DNA of 64,000 nucleotides from Ignavibacteriota bacterium (lineage in GTDB: Bacteria > Bacteroidota > Ignavibacteria > Ignavibacteriales > Melioribacteraceae). A model generated the notes under the pieces. That model was not told the DNA's origin and did not search any database. It saw nothing but the letters and a program-made list of their open reading frames with translations. Shown here one piece after another: positions 51,864-62,373 of this stretch. The first letter of the stretch is position 1, and each line of letters begins with the position of its first letter. The translations under genes and the position numbers were made by a program. The stretch spans positions 186,001 to 250,000 of the forward strand of contig JABFGH010000002.1 in assembly GCA_013112585.1 (NCBI GenBank). The letters run 5' to 3'.

Positions 51864-53216
51864 GTGGTAAAATTTCAAAAGGTTGTTTGGCACGAAGGAA
51901 TGAAATTAGATCCACATCATTTTCAGCAATTGGATCGGTACTTTCAGTATAATGTTAATAAGCGTATCGGAACAATCAATTCCAATAATTGGGGCTTTAG
52001 TGAATTGCAGATCGATTCGGCAGCTTTAGCAAACGGCAATTTTAGTCTGGTTGAATGCCGCGGTGTGATGGCTGACGGGTTATACTTTAATATTCCCGAA
52101 AATGAAACGCCGCCGAAATCCCGTCAGTTTGAAGATCTGTTTGAAGCCACAGGCGACAAGCTTGAAGTGTTTCTTGGAATACCCAATGAGCAGATTACAG
52201 GCAATAATTGCCAGTTAGATGATAATGGTGAAAACAGATTAACCCGTTATACGATGCACACAATTGAGCTGCTTGATGATAATGTTGGTTCAAATCTGAG
52301 GCAGGTTGGTGTTGCCCGCCCAAATTTTTATATAAAGTTCGGCGATGAAAATTATGAAGAATTCAGCGTGTTAAAAATTGGCGAGATTGTTCGTTCCTCA
52401 GATGGTACATTTTCGATGAGTAAAGAATTTATTCCGCCGGTACTAATTTCATCCGCCTCCGATGCAATGATGCATTGCCTGCGGGAAGTTTTAGGCGGAC
52501 TGGTAGCAAAGAGTAAGGAACTAAAAAATCAGCTTAATCCTAACAAGCGCGAAATTGCAATTGCCGATGTTGAAATAATGATGCTGCTTCAAACAATTAA
52601 TACATACATCCCAATTATCAATCAATATTACAACACGCCGAATTATCATCCTGAAAATATTTACTCTTTACTTTTATGCCTTGGCGGTCAGTTAAGTACA
52701 TTGATGACCGGTGCGGGAATTTCAGCAATTGACTTTCAGCCATACGATCATAAAAATTTAAATGAAGTTTTTCATCATCTCTACAATCAATTGATGGCAC
52801 TGTTAAATATTCAAAAGAAAATTTCTAAACCCGATATTTCTATTCCTCTTGAAAAACAAAGTGATTCATTATACATGGCAAACCTTTCTGATGAGCAGAT
52901 AAATTCCCAATTATTCATTGTAGTTAAAGGAAGCATGCCTGAGGCAAAAATTATTTCCGACTTTGCAAAGAATATTAAAATAGCGGCTCATGAAGAAATT
53001 TTTGCTGTACATCAAGCAGGGCTGCAAGGTGTGGGCATTGAATATATTTCGCGTCCTCCTTCCGGACTATCAGTTGATCCGGAATATCATTATTTCAAAA
53101 TTCATAAAGAGGGAAGACTTTGGGATAAGATTGTTGATAAGCAGACAATCGCATTTTTCCTTGCAATGGAATTTACACAAGTTGACTTACAGTTAGTTTC
53201 ATTCACGGCTAAATAA
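51864..53216 (+). CDS. tssK: T6SS baseplate protein TssK
   Basis: 450 residues, GTG start with an AGGAG site eight bases upstream. The N-terminal VVWHEGMKLDPHHFQQLDRY is the TssK signature. PLLISSASDAMM-like, LLCLGGQLSTLMTGAGISAI and HQAGLQGVGIEYISRPPSGL blocks follow. TssK trimers link the baseplate wedges (TssEFG) to the TssLM membrane complex. Confidence 0.93.
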   Translation: MVKFQKVVWHEGMKLDPHHFQQLDRYFQYNVNKRIGTINSNNWGFSELQIDSAALANGNFSLVECRGVMADGLYFNIPENETPPKSRQFEDLFEATGDKLEVFLGIPNEQITGNNCQLDDNGENRLTRYTMHTIELLDDNVGSNLRQVGVARPNFYIKFGDENYEEFSVLKIGEIVRSSDGTFSMSKEFIPPVLISSASDAMMHCLREVLGGLVAKSKELKNQLNPNKREIAIADVEIMMLLQTINTYIPIINQYYNTPNYHPENIYSLLLCLGGQLSTLMTGAGISAIDFQPYDHKNLNEVFHHLYNQLMALLNIQKKISKPDISIPLEKQSDSLYMANLSDEQINSQLFIVVKGSMPEAKIISDFAKNIKIAAHEEIFAVHQAGLQGVGIEYISRPPSGLSVDPEYHYFKIHKEGRLWDKIVDKQTIAFFLAMEFTQVDLQLVSFTAK

Positions 53217-53260
53217 TTTTGGCTGTGCAATAAAATCTAAAATTATTAAAGAGAAAATTT

Positions 53261-53956
53261 ATGGCGATATTCGATACAGCAGTTAAGTCTCAAAAAAAAC
53301 TGGCTGATTTATGCTCCGATTGCTTTATGCTGATATTGCAATTGCGTTCAACCAATGAATACGGGGATGCCGCAGTTCTTAGAAAAAAAGTAATGGAATT
53401 GCTGGATGATTTTGAACGGCAGGGATTAACCGCAGGAATTGAGCAGGCAAAGGTTCAAGCATCCAAGTTTGCTGTTGTTTCATTCATTGATGAAACAATT
53501 CTCGGTTCCGAATGGGATAATAAAGTTGAATGGTTAGCTGAGCCGCTTCAATTAAAATTGTTTAATGTTTTTAACGCGGGTGAGGAATTCTTTATCAGGC
53601 TTGAACAATTGCGGCAGAGGCAGCGTGAAAATGCCGATGTACTTGAAGTTTATTTTCTTTGTCTTTCACTCGGTTACCGCGGCAAATATCAATTGGAAGC
53701 GCCCGAACAAGTAAGAATGATAATAGACGATCTTCATCAAGAACTTAACCAGTACCTCGGTAAAGCGCCGGAGTTGATTTCGCCGAACGGCAGACCGCAT
53801 GATGAAATTGTTAATGTTGTTAAAGAAAGAATTCCCGCCTGGGTAATTGTTGTAGCAGCGTTTTCAATTGGATTTTTCTTTTATGTGATAATGTCGTTTC
53901 TAATTTCGGGCGACGCTGAAGATGTTATTGAATCAATTAACAAAATGATTTCTTAA
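53261..53956 (+). CDS. tssL: T6SS membrane protein TssL (DotU/IcmH)
   Basis: 231 residues: a cytosolic DotU domain (DLCSDCFMLILQLRSTNEYG, FAVVSFIDETILGSEW, ENADVLEVYFLCLSLGYRGKYQ) and one C-terminal membrane helix (WVIVVAAFSIGFFFYVIMSF). It has no OmpA-like peptidoglycan-binding extension, so anchoring to the wall must come from another protein. It is packed between tssK (44-base gap) and tssM (36-base gap). Confidence 0.93.
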   Translation: MAIFDTAVKSQKKLADLCSDCFMLILQLRSTNEYGDAAVLRKKVMELLDDFERQGLTAGIEQAKVQASKFAVVSFIDETILGSEWDNKVEWLAEPLQLKLFNVFNAGEEFFIRLEQLRQRQRENADVLEVYFLCLSLGYRGKYQLEAPEQVRMIIDDLHQELNQYLGKAPELISPNGRPHDEIVNVVKERIPAWVIVVAAFSIGFFFYVIMSFLISGDAEDVIESINKMIS

Positions 53957-53992
53957 ATAAAAATTTCCTGAAGAATTTAAGCTGAAAAATTT

Positions 53993-56900
53993 ATGAGTCT
54001 AATTTTAAATCTTCTTAAGAGTCAAAAAATTATGATAGCGGGCGGAGTGATTCTCGTTATCGTAATGATTTTTATTTTTGGCGGAAAGCTTGGTCTAACA
54101 ACAACCGAACGAATTTTGATCTCCGCACTTGTTCTGCTCCTTTATCTAATTTGGTATTTATTCACCATGATGAAAGAAGCAAAAAGTGCCGGCAATATTG
54201 AACAATCGATCGGTATGCAGGCTGATGACCAAATGCAGAGTTTACGCCCGGAGAAAAAAGCCGAGATAGAGCAATTTAAAAAGCAATTGGAAGAAGCAAT
54301 AAATTCTTTAAAGAAATCTAAACTCGGGCGGGGTAAGGTTGGTAAGTCAGCATTGTATGCATTGCCCTGGTATATGTTTATTGGTCCGCCTGCTGCCGGT
54401 AAAACTACGGCAATTCAAAATTCCGGATTAGAATTTCCATTTGGCAATGACGGCTTAAAAGGCGTTGGCGGAACTAGAAATTGCGATTGGTTCTTTTCGA
54501 ACAGAGCAATATTTTTAGATACTGCGGGGAGATACACAACTGAAACGGAAGACCGAGCCGAATGGATAAGTTTTCTTGAAGTTCTCAAAAAGAATAGAAA
54601 GAAAAAGCCCATTAACGGTGTGCTGATTGGAATTGGAATCGACGAAATACTTGGCGCCCAGCCTGAAGCACTGGAGACTCATGCAAAAAATATTAGGCAG
54701 CGAATTGACGAATTGATCGAGCATCTCGGAATCCGCTTCCCTGTATATTTAGTATTCACCAAGAGTGATCTGCTTCAAGGCTTTGTTGAATACTTCGGCG
54801 ATTTTAGTCATGGAGAACGTTCACAAATTTGGGGCAGTACTTTCAGCAGGGAACAGCAAAATAACCCTGACTTAAAAAGTGTGTTTCATCAAGAGTTTGA
54901 AAAGCTATATCATTCATTATCAAAAATGCAGCGTGCACGTTTAAGTCTGCCATTAAAGCGCGAGCAGCGGCGACGGGTATTTTTATTTCCGCATCAGTTT
55001 AATTCATTGCGTGATAAATTAAATTATTTTGTTGGAGAACTCTTTCAGCCGAATCCTTACCAGGATAGTCCAATATTCAGAGGATTTTATTTTACAAGCG
55101 GAACGCAGGAGGGAATACCTTTAAATGTTGCCATCGAAAAAATAGCAAATCAATTTAACCTGCCTTCACTCAGTGAAGAAGAGGGCGAAGCTCAACTTGA
55201 AACAAAAAATTATTTTATCCGCGATTTATTTTCAAACGTGTTAATTTCGGACCAGAATTATTTAGTTGGACAAACATCGCGCATGGCAAAGCAGAAAAGA
55301 ATTTTGCGCTATGCTATTATTGGTTTATCCACACTTTTCCTCGGCTTATTTATACTTGGCGTTTCGCAGGATTTTGTCGGCAGTCAAATTCAATTGGGTG
55401 ATGTTTCAGAAAGTGTTGAGAATATTAAAGATGTCGATTGGAATGCCGATCCTCTCCAGGCATTCAATAAGACGGACGAATTGCGTGGACTTATTGAAAA
55501 GATTTCAATGGAAGAAGAGGAATCAGGAATATTTGATTGGGGAATGGATAGAGGAGCGGACGTTCTTGAACCGGCACGAAAATTATATTTCTCAAAAACT
55601 GAATCATTTCAAAAAAATTATTTATACAGCCAGTTAGAAAAAAAACTAAAAGGTTTTGTAAATGGCTTGGAGCATCCTCGTGAACAAATTTACAATGCGT
55701 TGAAGGCTTATTTATTAGTCGGGGATGAGTTTGCCCGCTTAGACACTAACAGTAAAAAATTTCTGCTAAAGGAATTTTCCGCTTCAGTTGATGATCGTAT
55801 TTTAAAGATGATTCCTGCTTCAACCGAAAGAGAAAATTTAAGAGAACTGATTCACAATCATATAAAATATATAATCAGCAATTTGGGCATGCCCGGCAAC
55901 GAGCAAATAAAAAACAATGCTCAGTTAGTTAAAAGTGTTCAAAATTTAATAAGAGTAAAACCAAGCATCGAAAGTGTTTACAATAGAATTAAAAGAACAG
56001 GAATGGAAGTATTATCAGCACCGATTGGACTTAGGCAATTACTTGGTACCGGTTATTCTTCAAGCATAAAAAGTGATTTTGAAGTGCCGGCGTTTTTTAC
56101 AAAAAACGGCTGGACACAATACGTTAAGAATGAAATTGAAAACGAAAGTGAAAACCCCGGCAAAGATGATTGGGTGCTTGGAGAATCAATTCAGCAGACA
56201 CTGCCGAAAGCCATGCTGAATAAGGATGAAATGAGCAAAACACTGCAGCGGCTTTACTTTACAGAGTATAACAGAATGTGGTGGCAGTTTTTGCGCAGTA
56301 TTAAGTACACAGATTTTGGAAATGTTTCCACAGCCGCACAAGTAATGAATAACTTTAGCGATCCTACAAATTCGCCATTAGTATTAATTTTGAAGAATGT
56401 AGCGCTTGAAACAACATTTGAAGATAAGTTAGCGAAACTTGCTGATGATGTGACATCTCAGGGAAGTTCAAAACCAACACATCCTGTTGATAGGGAGTTT
56501 TCTAATTTGCACGAATTTGTTTTTGGGCAGTCATCCGGTGAATCACTGGGAAAAATTGCCGGCTGCCTGGAGCAGTATGTTTATTTAGCAGGAGTGCTCG
56601 AATCATTAAGAGGGGACAGTGAAGCATGCAAAAATTATTCAGTGCGCATTATAAAACAAGGCGCAGGAGAATTGCCCACTGCTATGAAAGAAATTCAAAG
56701 TTCACTCTATCCTTCATTGTTAGCCATTCGTAAAATATTTGAAACCCCTGTTAAAAATGTTTGGTTAGCAATAATGCGTGATACGCAGGAATACTTGAAT
56801 GCACAATGGCGGCTCAGAGTTTATGACCATTACAATAGAACGCTCTCAAGTTTTTATCCCTTTACGGAAAATGGAATGGATGCACCGCTGGAAGATTTTG

Positions 56901-57520
56901 AAGAATTTTTCAATCCGGAAGTTGGCGTGCTTTGGACATTTTTTAATGATGAACTTGATGACTTTGTAAACAAAGATCCATGGCGAACAAATAAATGGGA
57001 AGATGTTGGAATTGGTTTATCAAGAAAAATGATAAATGCACTTAGCCTTGCCGATGACATTGGCAAAACAATGTTCAAAAGCGGAGTTTTGAATTTGTCG
57101 TTTCAGATGAAACCGATGCGCCCTGTATCTCAATTGATAGGGGGTCAAAAGCCTATCGTGGAGCAAATCTATCTTTACATTAATGGCTTTGAGGATAAGT
57201 ATTACAGCGGTTCACCATACTGGATAGATATTAATTGGCCCATTAAAAGGGGAAAGGCGGGAGCTAAATTAAATATTTCAATACGCGGACAAGGAAGTGC
57301 GCAAGAGAAAAATTTTGACGGCGAGTGGGCATTTTTCCGTTTGTTGGATTTAGCTAATATTGAGAGGAAATCTTCAAGGCTTTACCAAATGAGCTGGACA
57401 TTTGCAAAAAAGAATAAGTATGATGTTAGAGTGGCTTACGAATTAAGAGCGAGCAGCACTAACAATCCTTTTAAGCAGGGTTACTTAAAACCATTTAACT
57501 TGCCTAAAAAAATTAATTAA
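53993..57520 (+). CDS. tssM: T6SS membrane protein TssM (IcmF)
   Basis: 1175 residues. Two N-terminal membrane helices (about 12-30 and 40-60), a cytosolic NTPase domain with an intact Walker A GPPAAGKT (131-138) and FLDTAGRYTTE, then a third helix (YAIIGLSTLFLGLFILGVSQ, about 440-460) and a long periplasmic region ending in the beta-rich TssJ-contacting domain. It is the trunk of the trans-envelope complex with TssJ and TssL. Length is typical (1100-1200). Confidence 0.94.
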   Translation: MSLILNLLKSQKIMIAGGVILVIVMIFIFGGKLGLTTTERILISALVLLLYLIWYLFTMMKEAKSAGNIEQSIGMQADDQMQSLRPEKKAEIEQFKKQLEEAINSLKKSKLGRGKVGKSALYALPWYMFIGPPAAGKTTAIQNSGLEFPFGNDGLKGVGGTRNCDWFFSNRAIFLDTAGRYTTETEDRAEWISFLEVLKKNRKKKPINGVLIGIGIDEILGAQPEALETHAKNIRQRIDELIEHLGIRFPVYLVFTKSDLLQGFVEYFGDFSHGERSQIWGSTFSREQQNNPDLKSVFHQEFEKLYHSLSKMQRARLSLPLKREQRRRVFLFPHQFNSLRDKLNYFVGELFQPNPYQDSPIFRGFYFTSGTQEGIPLNVAIEKIANQFNLPSLSEEEGEAQLETKNYFIRDLFSNVLISDQNYLVGQTSRMAKQKRILRYAIIGLSTLFLGLFILGVSQDFVGSQIQLGDVSESVENIKDVDWNADPLQAFNKTDELRGLIEKISMEEEESGIFDWGMDRGADVLEPARKLYFSKTESFQKNYLYSQLEKKLKGFVNGLEHPREQIYNALKAYLLVGDEFARLDTNSKKFLLKEFSASVDDRILKMIPASTERENLRELIHNHIKYIISNLGMPGNEQIKNNAQLVKSVQNLIRVKPSIESVYNRIKRTGMEVLSAPIGLRQLLGTGYSSSIKSDFEVPAFFTKNGWTQYVKNEIENESENPGKDDWVLGESIQQTLPKAMLNKDEMSKTLQRLYFTEYNRMWWQFLRSIKYTDFGNVSTAAQVMNNFSDPTNSPLVLILKNVALETTFEDKLAKLADDVTSQGSSKPTHPVDREFSNLHEFVFGQSSGESLGKIAGCLEQYVYLAGVLESLRGDSEACKNYSVRIIKQGAGELPTAMKEIQSSLYPSLLAIRKIFETPVKNVWLAIMRDTQEYLNAQWRLRVYDHYNRTLSSFYPFTENGMDAPLEDFEEFFNPEVGVLWTFFNDELDDFVNKDPWRTNKWEDVGIGLSRKMINALSLADDIGKTMFKSGVLNLSFQMKPMRPVSQLIGGQKPIVEQIYLYINGFEDKYYSGSPYWIDINWPIKRGKAGAKLNISIRGQGSAQEKNFDGEWAFFRLLDLANIERKSSRLYQMSWTFAKKNKYDVRVAYELRASSTNNPFKQGYLKPFNLPKKIN

Positions 57521-57535
57521 TAGCTTAGCGGAATA

Positions 57536-58501
57536 ATGATAAATATCAAATACTCACCCGGTTGTTTTGGAAAACTGCCCAAGTTTGCCGATTTCGTAAA
57601 GTTTAATTCAGGCAACAGCGAATTATTGTTTTTCGATAAATGGCTTCAGAACGGACTGCAGTTTGCGCGCAATAAGTTGAACGCTGAATTTGAAACTGCT
57701 TACAATAATGCAGCTCCAATTCAATTTGTATTTCCAATTCCAAATAGCTCAAATATTCTGCTGGGCAGTTTTACATCAAGCAATGATAAAAGCGGCAGAA
57801 AATATCCTTTTATAATTTCCACTTCAATTAATTTTTCATTTGAAAATGACCTTGTTAATGTTATTCCGCTTGCGTTTCAAGATTTTTACTTAAACTCAGA
57901 AAAATTATTCAGTACAATTAAGGAAAAAGAAAAACTTGATGAAGTTATTTCAAGTGTTGAAAATCATTTCCCTTTTAATGAAGCAGGAGTTTCTCATAAA
58001 CAAACTGAATATCAAGAATATAGAAATGCTACCACGACAAATAAATTATGGAATAGATTATTCGGAAGTTTTGATGATGAACGAAAGTATCTACTTATCT
58101 ATAATCTTACGGAAATATTGCTGCCGTTAAAAAATAAACCGCTTAACAATTTTACACTCGGATTAAAAATACCTGTAGTGAACGAGAAAGAGTTTTTATT
58201 TCCGAACATAAGTTTTTGGATAGAAGTATGTTTAAAACTTATCGGCAGTAAAAACATTCTCCCATACTTATTTTGGTCAAGTGATTCATTAAATAATGAA
58301 ACATATTTAACTCTCTTTTTAACTCAGCCGCCGGCAGATAATTATGCTCAATTAATAAATCCTAATTATTTGATGGACAATATTTGCCTGACTGAAAAAG
58401 AAGGTAAAATGGAAAGCTGCATGCAGTACATGGATCAAAAGTATAAATCATTACTCGCTGAAAAAGAATTAACCCTGACAGATTTTTTAAAAAATATTTA
58501 G
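57536..58501 (+). CDS. tagF: T6SS-associated protein TagF
   Basis: 321 residues; the N-terminal GCFGKLPKFADFVKFN and FDKWLQNGLQFA, and SSNDKSGRKYPFIIST, are the TagF (DUF2094) landmarks. In Pseudomonas, TagF holds Fha in check and represses T6SS post-translationally. In this family it is sometimes fused to the phosphatase PppA, but this copy is not fused. Its presence with Fha predicts threonine-phosphorylation control. Confidence 0.9.
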   Translation: MINIKYSPGCFGKLPKFADFVKFNSGNSELLFFDKWLQNGLQFARNKLNAEFETAYNNAAPIQFVFPIPNSSNILLGSFTSSNDKSGRKYPFIISTSINFSFENDLVNVIPLAFQDFYLNSEKLFSTIKEKEKLDEVISSVENHFPFNEAGVSHKQTEYQEYRNATTTNKLWNRLFGSFDDERKYLLIYNLTEILLPLKNKPLNNFTLGLKIPVVNEKEFLFPNISFWIEVCLKLIGSKNILPYLFWSSDSLNNETYLTLFLTQPPADNYAQLINPNYLMDNICLTEKEGKMESCMQYMDQKYKSLLAEKELTLTDFLKNI

Positions 58502-58537
58502 AACAATTTATTACAAATATTCGAAGAAAATAATTTT

Positions 58538-60253
58538 ATGGATGAAGTAACTGAAATAACATTGCCGGAAGAAGTAACTGAATTACTTGACCCGATTGAT
58601 GGCGATTCCGATGTTGGAGTTGATGCCAATACCGTTGATGAATATTTTAAACTTGATATGGAGATAGGTAAAGTCTCGCCGAACTATAAACTTTGTATTG
58701 AGCTATCGACAACTATTTTAAGTGAAAAAAGTAAAGATTTATGGGTAGCAAGCTGGTTATGTTTTGCATGGTTTAGAATTGAAGGGATGCAGGGATTTAA
58801 GAATGGATTAATCCTGATATTAAATCTCCTACAAAAATATGGTGAAAATATTCATCCTCAGAAACCCAACTATCGCAGCAAAGCAGTTCAATTTCTTAAC
58901 TCCGGTCGGTTTTATAAACTGCTGGAAAAAGAAGAGATCAAGCAAAACAACGCTCAAGATACAATTGATTCTGAAAAGGCATTTAATGAATTGGTAGAAG
59001 AGTGCGGTAAACAATTTCCTAAGAATATTCCCGTGTTAAAAGCAGTTGAAACTGCTATTAAAAGTTTGACTGAAAAGGCAGAAGGATTTATTAAAAAGAG
59101 TGATGCTGTTAAATCCGAAACGACCGCTGAAGTTGATACGGAGAAAATTGCACCTGAAGCTAAAGCTGAGGATAATCCGGCTGAAGAAAAAAAAGAAACA
59201 GTCGAAACCCCGAAAGAAGTTAAAACTCCCCCTGCTAAACCTGTTCAAACAACAGCACCCAAAGCTGAAAAAGATGCACCACCGACTAGTGATAAAACTG
59301 CTGTCGCATCTATCCGAACTGCGATTAAATATTTTTTTGAAGACAACAATGAATCCAAAAAATTAAAAGTACCAAGTGATGCATTTGTTTATTCAATGTC
59401 GAGAAGTTTAGTTTGGGGTAAATTAAAACTTCCGCCGAGCAAGGAAAATATAACACAAATTGATCCCCCTAATTCTGTTATTCAGACAAAAATTACAGAG
59501 TGGTATACAAGTAATGATTGGGATGTATTGATACCGAGAATTGAACTTAATTTTTTAAACCCCGATTCAGGATTTCAGTTCTGGCTTGATGTTCAAAGAT
59601 TTGTAGTTGCTGCATTAGAAAAAAAAGGTGGTGCATTTAGTAAAGCAGCAGAGGAAATTAAAATATCTCTCGCAATGTTCTTGAACCGTTTTCCGCAATT
59701 ACTTGATCTTAAATTCAAAAATAAAGAAACCGGCTTTGCCGATAAAGATACAATTAGCTGGATTAATAATGATGTGTTCACAGTTTTAGGAAGCGGAGAA
59801 GGAAGCAAAGAACCGTTACTGCTGCCGCCGATAATGGGCGAAGATTATAATCCAATAAATGAAGCTTATGAAAAAGCCTGCAAAGAACTACCCAAAAACT
59901 TTGAAGAAAATGTTGCAAAAATGCAGTCGGAAATTAGCGGTGACACTAGGCGCAAGGGGCGTTTCCTCAGACAATTGAATTTGGCTAATCTTTGTGTTGA
60001 AGCAAAACAATTCAAATTAGCAAAAGTTCATCTTTTACAATTGAACGAAAAAATTGAGGAATATAATTTAGCTGAATGGGAGCCGGCACTTTGTGTTGCT
60101 GTTTGGCAATCGACCTATCTTGTGAATAAGAATCTTATTGAAACAGAAAATAAAGAAAGTAAAAAAACAATAGAAACAGAGCAGGCAGAACTGTTTTCTA
60201 AAATTGCAAATTATGATGGAGTATTAGCTATAAAGTTATCTAATAAAAACTAA
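58538..60253 (+). CDS. tssA: T6SS protein TssA (ImpA-N family)
   Basis: 571 residues: an ImpA_N domain (YKLCIELSTTILSEKSKDLW, VASWLCFAWFRIEGMQGFKN, YGENIHPQKPNYRSKAVQFL), an Ala/Pro/Glu-rich linker (about 190-260), and a C-terminal VasJ-like domain (WLDVQRFVVAALEKKGGAF, RKGRFLRQLNLANLCVEAKQ). TssA primes and caps tail-tube and sheath growth. It follows tagF by 37 bases and precedes tssB by 18. Confidence 0.9.
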   Translation: MDEVTEITLPEEVTELLDPIDGDSDVGVDANTVDEYFKLDMEIGKVSPNYKLCIELSTTILSEKSKDLWVASWLCFAWFRIEGMQGFKNGLILILNLLQKYGENIHPQKPNYRSKAVQFLNSGRFYKLLEKEEIKQNNAQDTIDSEKAFNELVEECGKQFPKNIPVLKAVETAIKSLTEKAEGFIKKSDAVKSETTAEVDTEKIAPEAKAEDNPAEEKKETVETPKEVKTPPAKPVQTTAPKAEKDAPPTSDKTAVASIRTAIKYFFEDNNESKKLKVPSDAFVYSMSRSLVWGKLKLPPSKENITQIDPPNSVIQTKITEWYTSNDWDVLIPRIELNFLNPDSGFQFWLDVQRFVVAALEKKGGAFSKAAEEIKISLAMFLNRFPQLLDLKFKNKETGFADKDTISWINNDVFTVLGSGEGSKEPLLLPPIMGEDYNPINEAYEKACKELPKNFEENVAKMQSEISGDTRRKGRFLRQLNLANLCVEAKQFKLAKVHLLQLNEKIEEYNLAEWEPALCVAVWQSTYLVNKNLIETENKESKKTIETEQAELFSKIANYDGVLAIKLSNKN

Positions 60254-60270
60254 TTGGAGGAAAAACAGTT

Positions 60271-60783
60271 ATGGCAAGACCAACCGCACCAAAAATAGCA
60301 CAACGAGTAAAGGTATCTATTTTACCGAGCAGTGATGCTAAAGAAAGCGTTGAGCTGGATTATAGGTTACTAGTAACAGGGGATTTTAGTAAAAGTGAAC
60401 CGGGTTCCCAGGGTATGCTGCGTGACCGAAGAATTAGAACAATCAAAAAAAAGGGAGACTTTAAAAAATCCTTAGCTGACATCAATCCTAAATTGAAATT
60501 ATCTGTTCCCAACAAGTTGTCTGATGATCCTGAAGCACAGATGGATGTTAATTTGGATTTTAAGGATATGAAAGATTTTCATCCTGATGAGATTGTTAAA
60601 AAAGTTGAACCGCTGCAAAAATTGCTTGAAGCGAGGGAAAGACTAAAACAGTTGAAGTTAGCTGTACTTAAAGATGTAAACCTCAAAAAAGCAATTGAAG
60701 GTGTACTGAAAGAAGGCGGAGGAAGTATTGACGATTTAATGTCGAAGCTTGGTACCGCTGATGATAAAAAGGAAGAAAAATAA
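60271..60783 (+). CDS. tssB: T6SS contractile sheath small subunit TssB
   Basis: 170 residues with the TssB (VipA) features: QRVKVSILPSSDAKESVELD, LLVTGDFSKSE, FKKSLADINPKLKLSVPNKL, and MKDFHPDEIVKKVEPLQKLL. It follows a GGAGG site. It pairs with TssC to form the contractile sheath. Confidence 0.95.
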   Translation: MARPTAPKIAQRVKVSILPSSDAKESVELDYRLLVTGDFSKSEPGSQGMLRDRRIRTIKKKGDFKKSLADINPKLKLSVPNKLSDDPEAQMDVNLDFKDMKDFHPDEIVKKVEPLQKLLEARERLKQLKLAVLKDVNLKKAIEGVLKEGGGSIDDLMSKLGTADDKKEEK

Positions 60784-60837
60784 AATAATGGTTCAACTTT
60801 GCAATCAGAAATGAAATTAATTTAAGGAGCATAAATT

Positions 60838-62301
60838 ATGGCTAAAGAAAAATCTGAATCCACAGAACAAGAACAACAGCAGGAAACTAGTTCTGTTGAT
60901 AAACTGTTATCGCTGCTGGATGAAGAAAAGAAAAGTGCAGTAGCTGAATTCATTGGAAAAATAGGGAAGGAAGCAGAGGTATTTAGAGTTACCGGTGCCG
61001 TTGTTGATTCTTACGTTGCAGACATTGATACGGTGTTAGGTGCACAAATGGATGAAATTCTTCACAGCAAAGAATTTCAGGAACTTGAATCTACATGGCG
61101 GGGACTACAGTTCTTGATCGATAATACTGAATTCAGTAAACCAATTAAAATTGAATTATTGGATGTATCAAAAGAAGAACTGTTTGACGACCTTAACGAA
61201 GCTGCCATGGAAGAAGGTTATGAAAAAAGTTCAGGTCTCTACCAGCATTTATATTGGAATGCTTATGATAAAGTAGGCGGGCATCCTTATACATCTATAA
61301 TAGCCGACTATCAATTTGATCAATCACCGCAGGATATAAAATTTATGCAGCATTTATCCGTACTTGGTGAAACAGCACAAATTCCTTTCATTGCCAATGC
61401 CGGCGCAAAATTCTTCGGTGAAGAAGATTTTAATGATGTAATGAACAACCGTTTTTTAGCAGAGCAAGTTAATGACGGTGCAGAATACACTGCATGGCGT
61501 GCATTTAGAGATGATGACCGATCAAAGTATGTTGGACTTACTTTACCTCGTTTCTTAGGTCGCTTACCTTACAGTGCCGAAGCAGAACCAACTAAAAACT
61601 TTAACTATTCTGAAAATGTTTACAAAGATGGTAAGGATAATAGTCTATGGAGTCCCGCTTCATACGCTCTTGCATCAAATATGATAAAGAGTTTTGAAAA
61701 GTGGGGATGGAGTGTAAAAATTGTAGGCGTTGATTCAGGCGGAAGAGTTGAAAGTCTGCCGACACCAACCTATGAAGAACATGGCGAGAAAAAAGTAAAA
61801 GTTCCGCTCGAAGCATCAGTAGGGCAAGCGAAAGACTCGGAACTATGTGAGCTTGGTTTTATTCCGCTTGCACATTGGGATAGAACAGACTACGCATGCT
61901 TTTTCGAGGTCCCATCAGCAAGCAGACCTAAGGTGATTAAAAATGATCCTGAAGCTACTGCTAATAATCAAGTTGGTGCAAGACTTCAATACACAATGCT
62001 GGTAACAAGAATAGCACATTACTTAAAATATCGTCAGTTAAGTTTTGTGGGTAAAAATGCCGGTGCCGGCGAGATTGAGAAAGATCTTAAAAATTGGCTG
62101 GATACTTTGGTAGCAGATTATCCGAATGCGCCTGAAAATGTTATAGCAGAAAGACCGCTTCGTTCTTATGATCTGCACGTTGAAGAACTAAAAGAAAAAC
62201 CCGGATTTTTCCAGATCAGTTGTGAGTTTAGACCGCATGTTGCTATTACAGGTATGGATGTTAAGCTGAGGCTGGTTGCAATTCACTCCGGTGAAGAATA
62301 A
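60838..62301 (+). CDS. tssC: T6SS contractile sheath large subunit TssC
   Basis: 487 residues with the VipB landmarks: AQMDEILHSKEFQELESTWR, GLQFLIDNT, SIIADYQFDQSPQDIKFMQH, PFIANAGAKFFG, LPRFLGRLPY, WGWSVKIVGVDSGGRVESLP, and the C-terminal PGFFQISCEFRPHVAITGMD. Start follows AAGGAG. Full length for the family. Confidence 0.96.
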   Translation: MAKEKSESTEQEQQQETSSVDKLLSLLDEEKKSAVAEFIGKIGKEAEVFRVTGAVVDSYVADIDTVLGAQMDEILHSKEFQELESTWRGLQFLIDNTEFSKPIKIELLDVSKEELFDDLNEAAMEEGYEKSSGLYQHLYWNAYDKVGGHPYTSIIADYQFDQSPQDIKFMQHLSVLGETAQIPFIANAGAKFFGEEDFNDVMNNRFLAEQVNDGAEYTAWRAFRDDDRSKYVGLTLPRFLGRLPYSAEAEPTKNFNYSENVYKDGKDNSLWSPASYALASNMIKSFEKWGWSVKIVGVDSGGRVESLPTPTYEEHGEKKVKVPLEASVGQAKDSELCELGFIPLAHWDRTDYACFFEVPSASRPKVIKNDPEATANNQVGARLQYTMLVTRIAHYLKYRQLSFVGKNAGAGEIEKDLKNWLDTLVADYPNAPENVIAERPLRSYDLHVEELKEKPGFFQISCEFRPHVAITGMDVKLRLVAIHSGEE

Positions 62302-62373
62302 AAATAAAATCAACAATAATTATTTCTTTTTTACATAATCAACAATTTACCATTAAAAATAGGAGTACTATAA

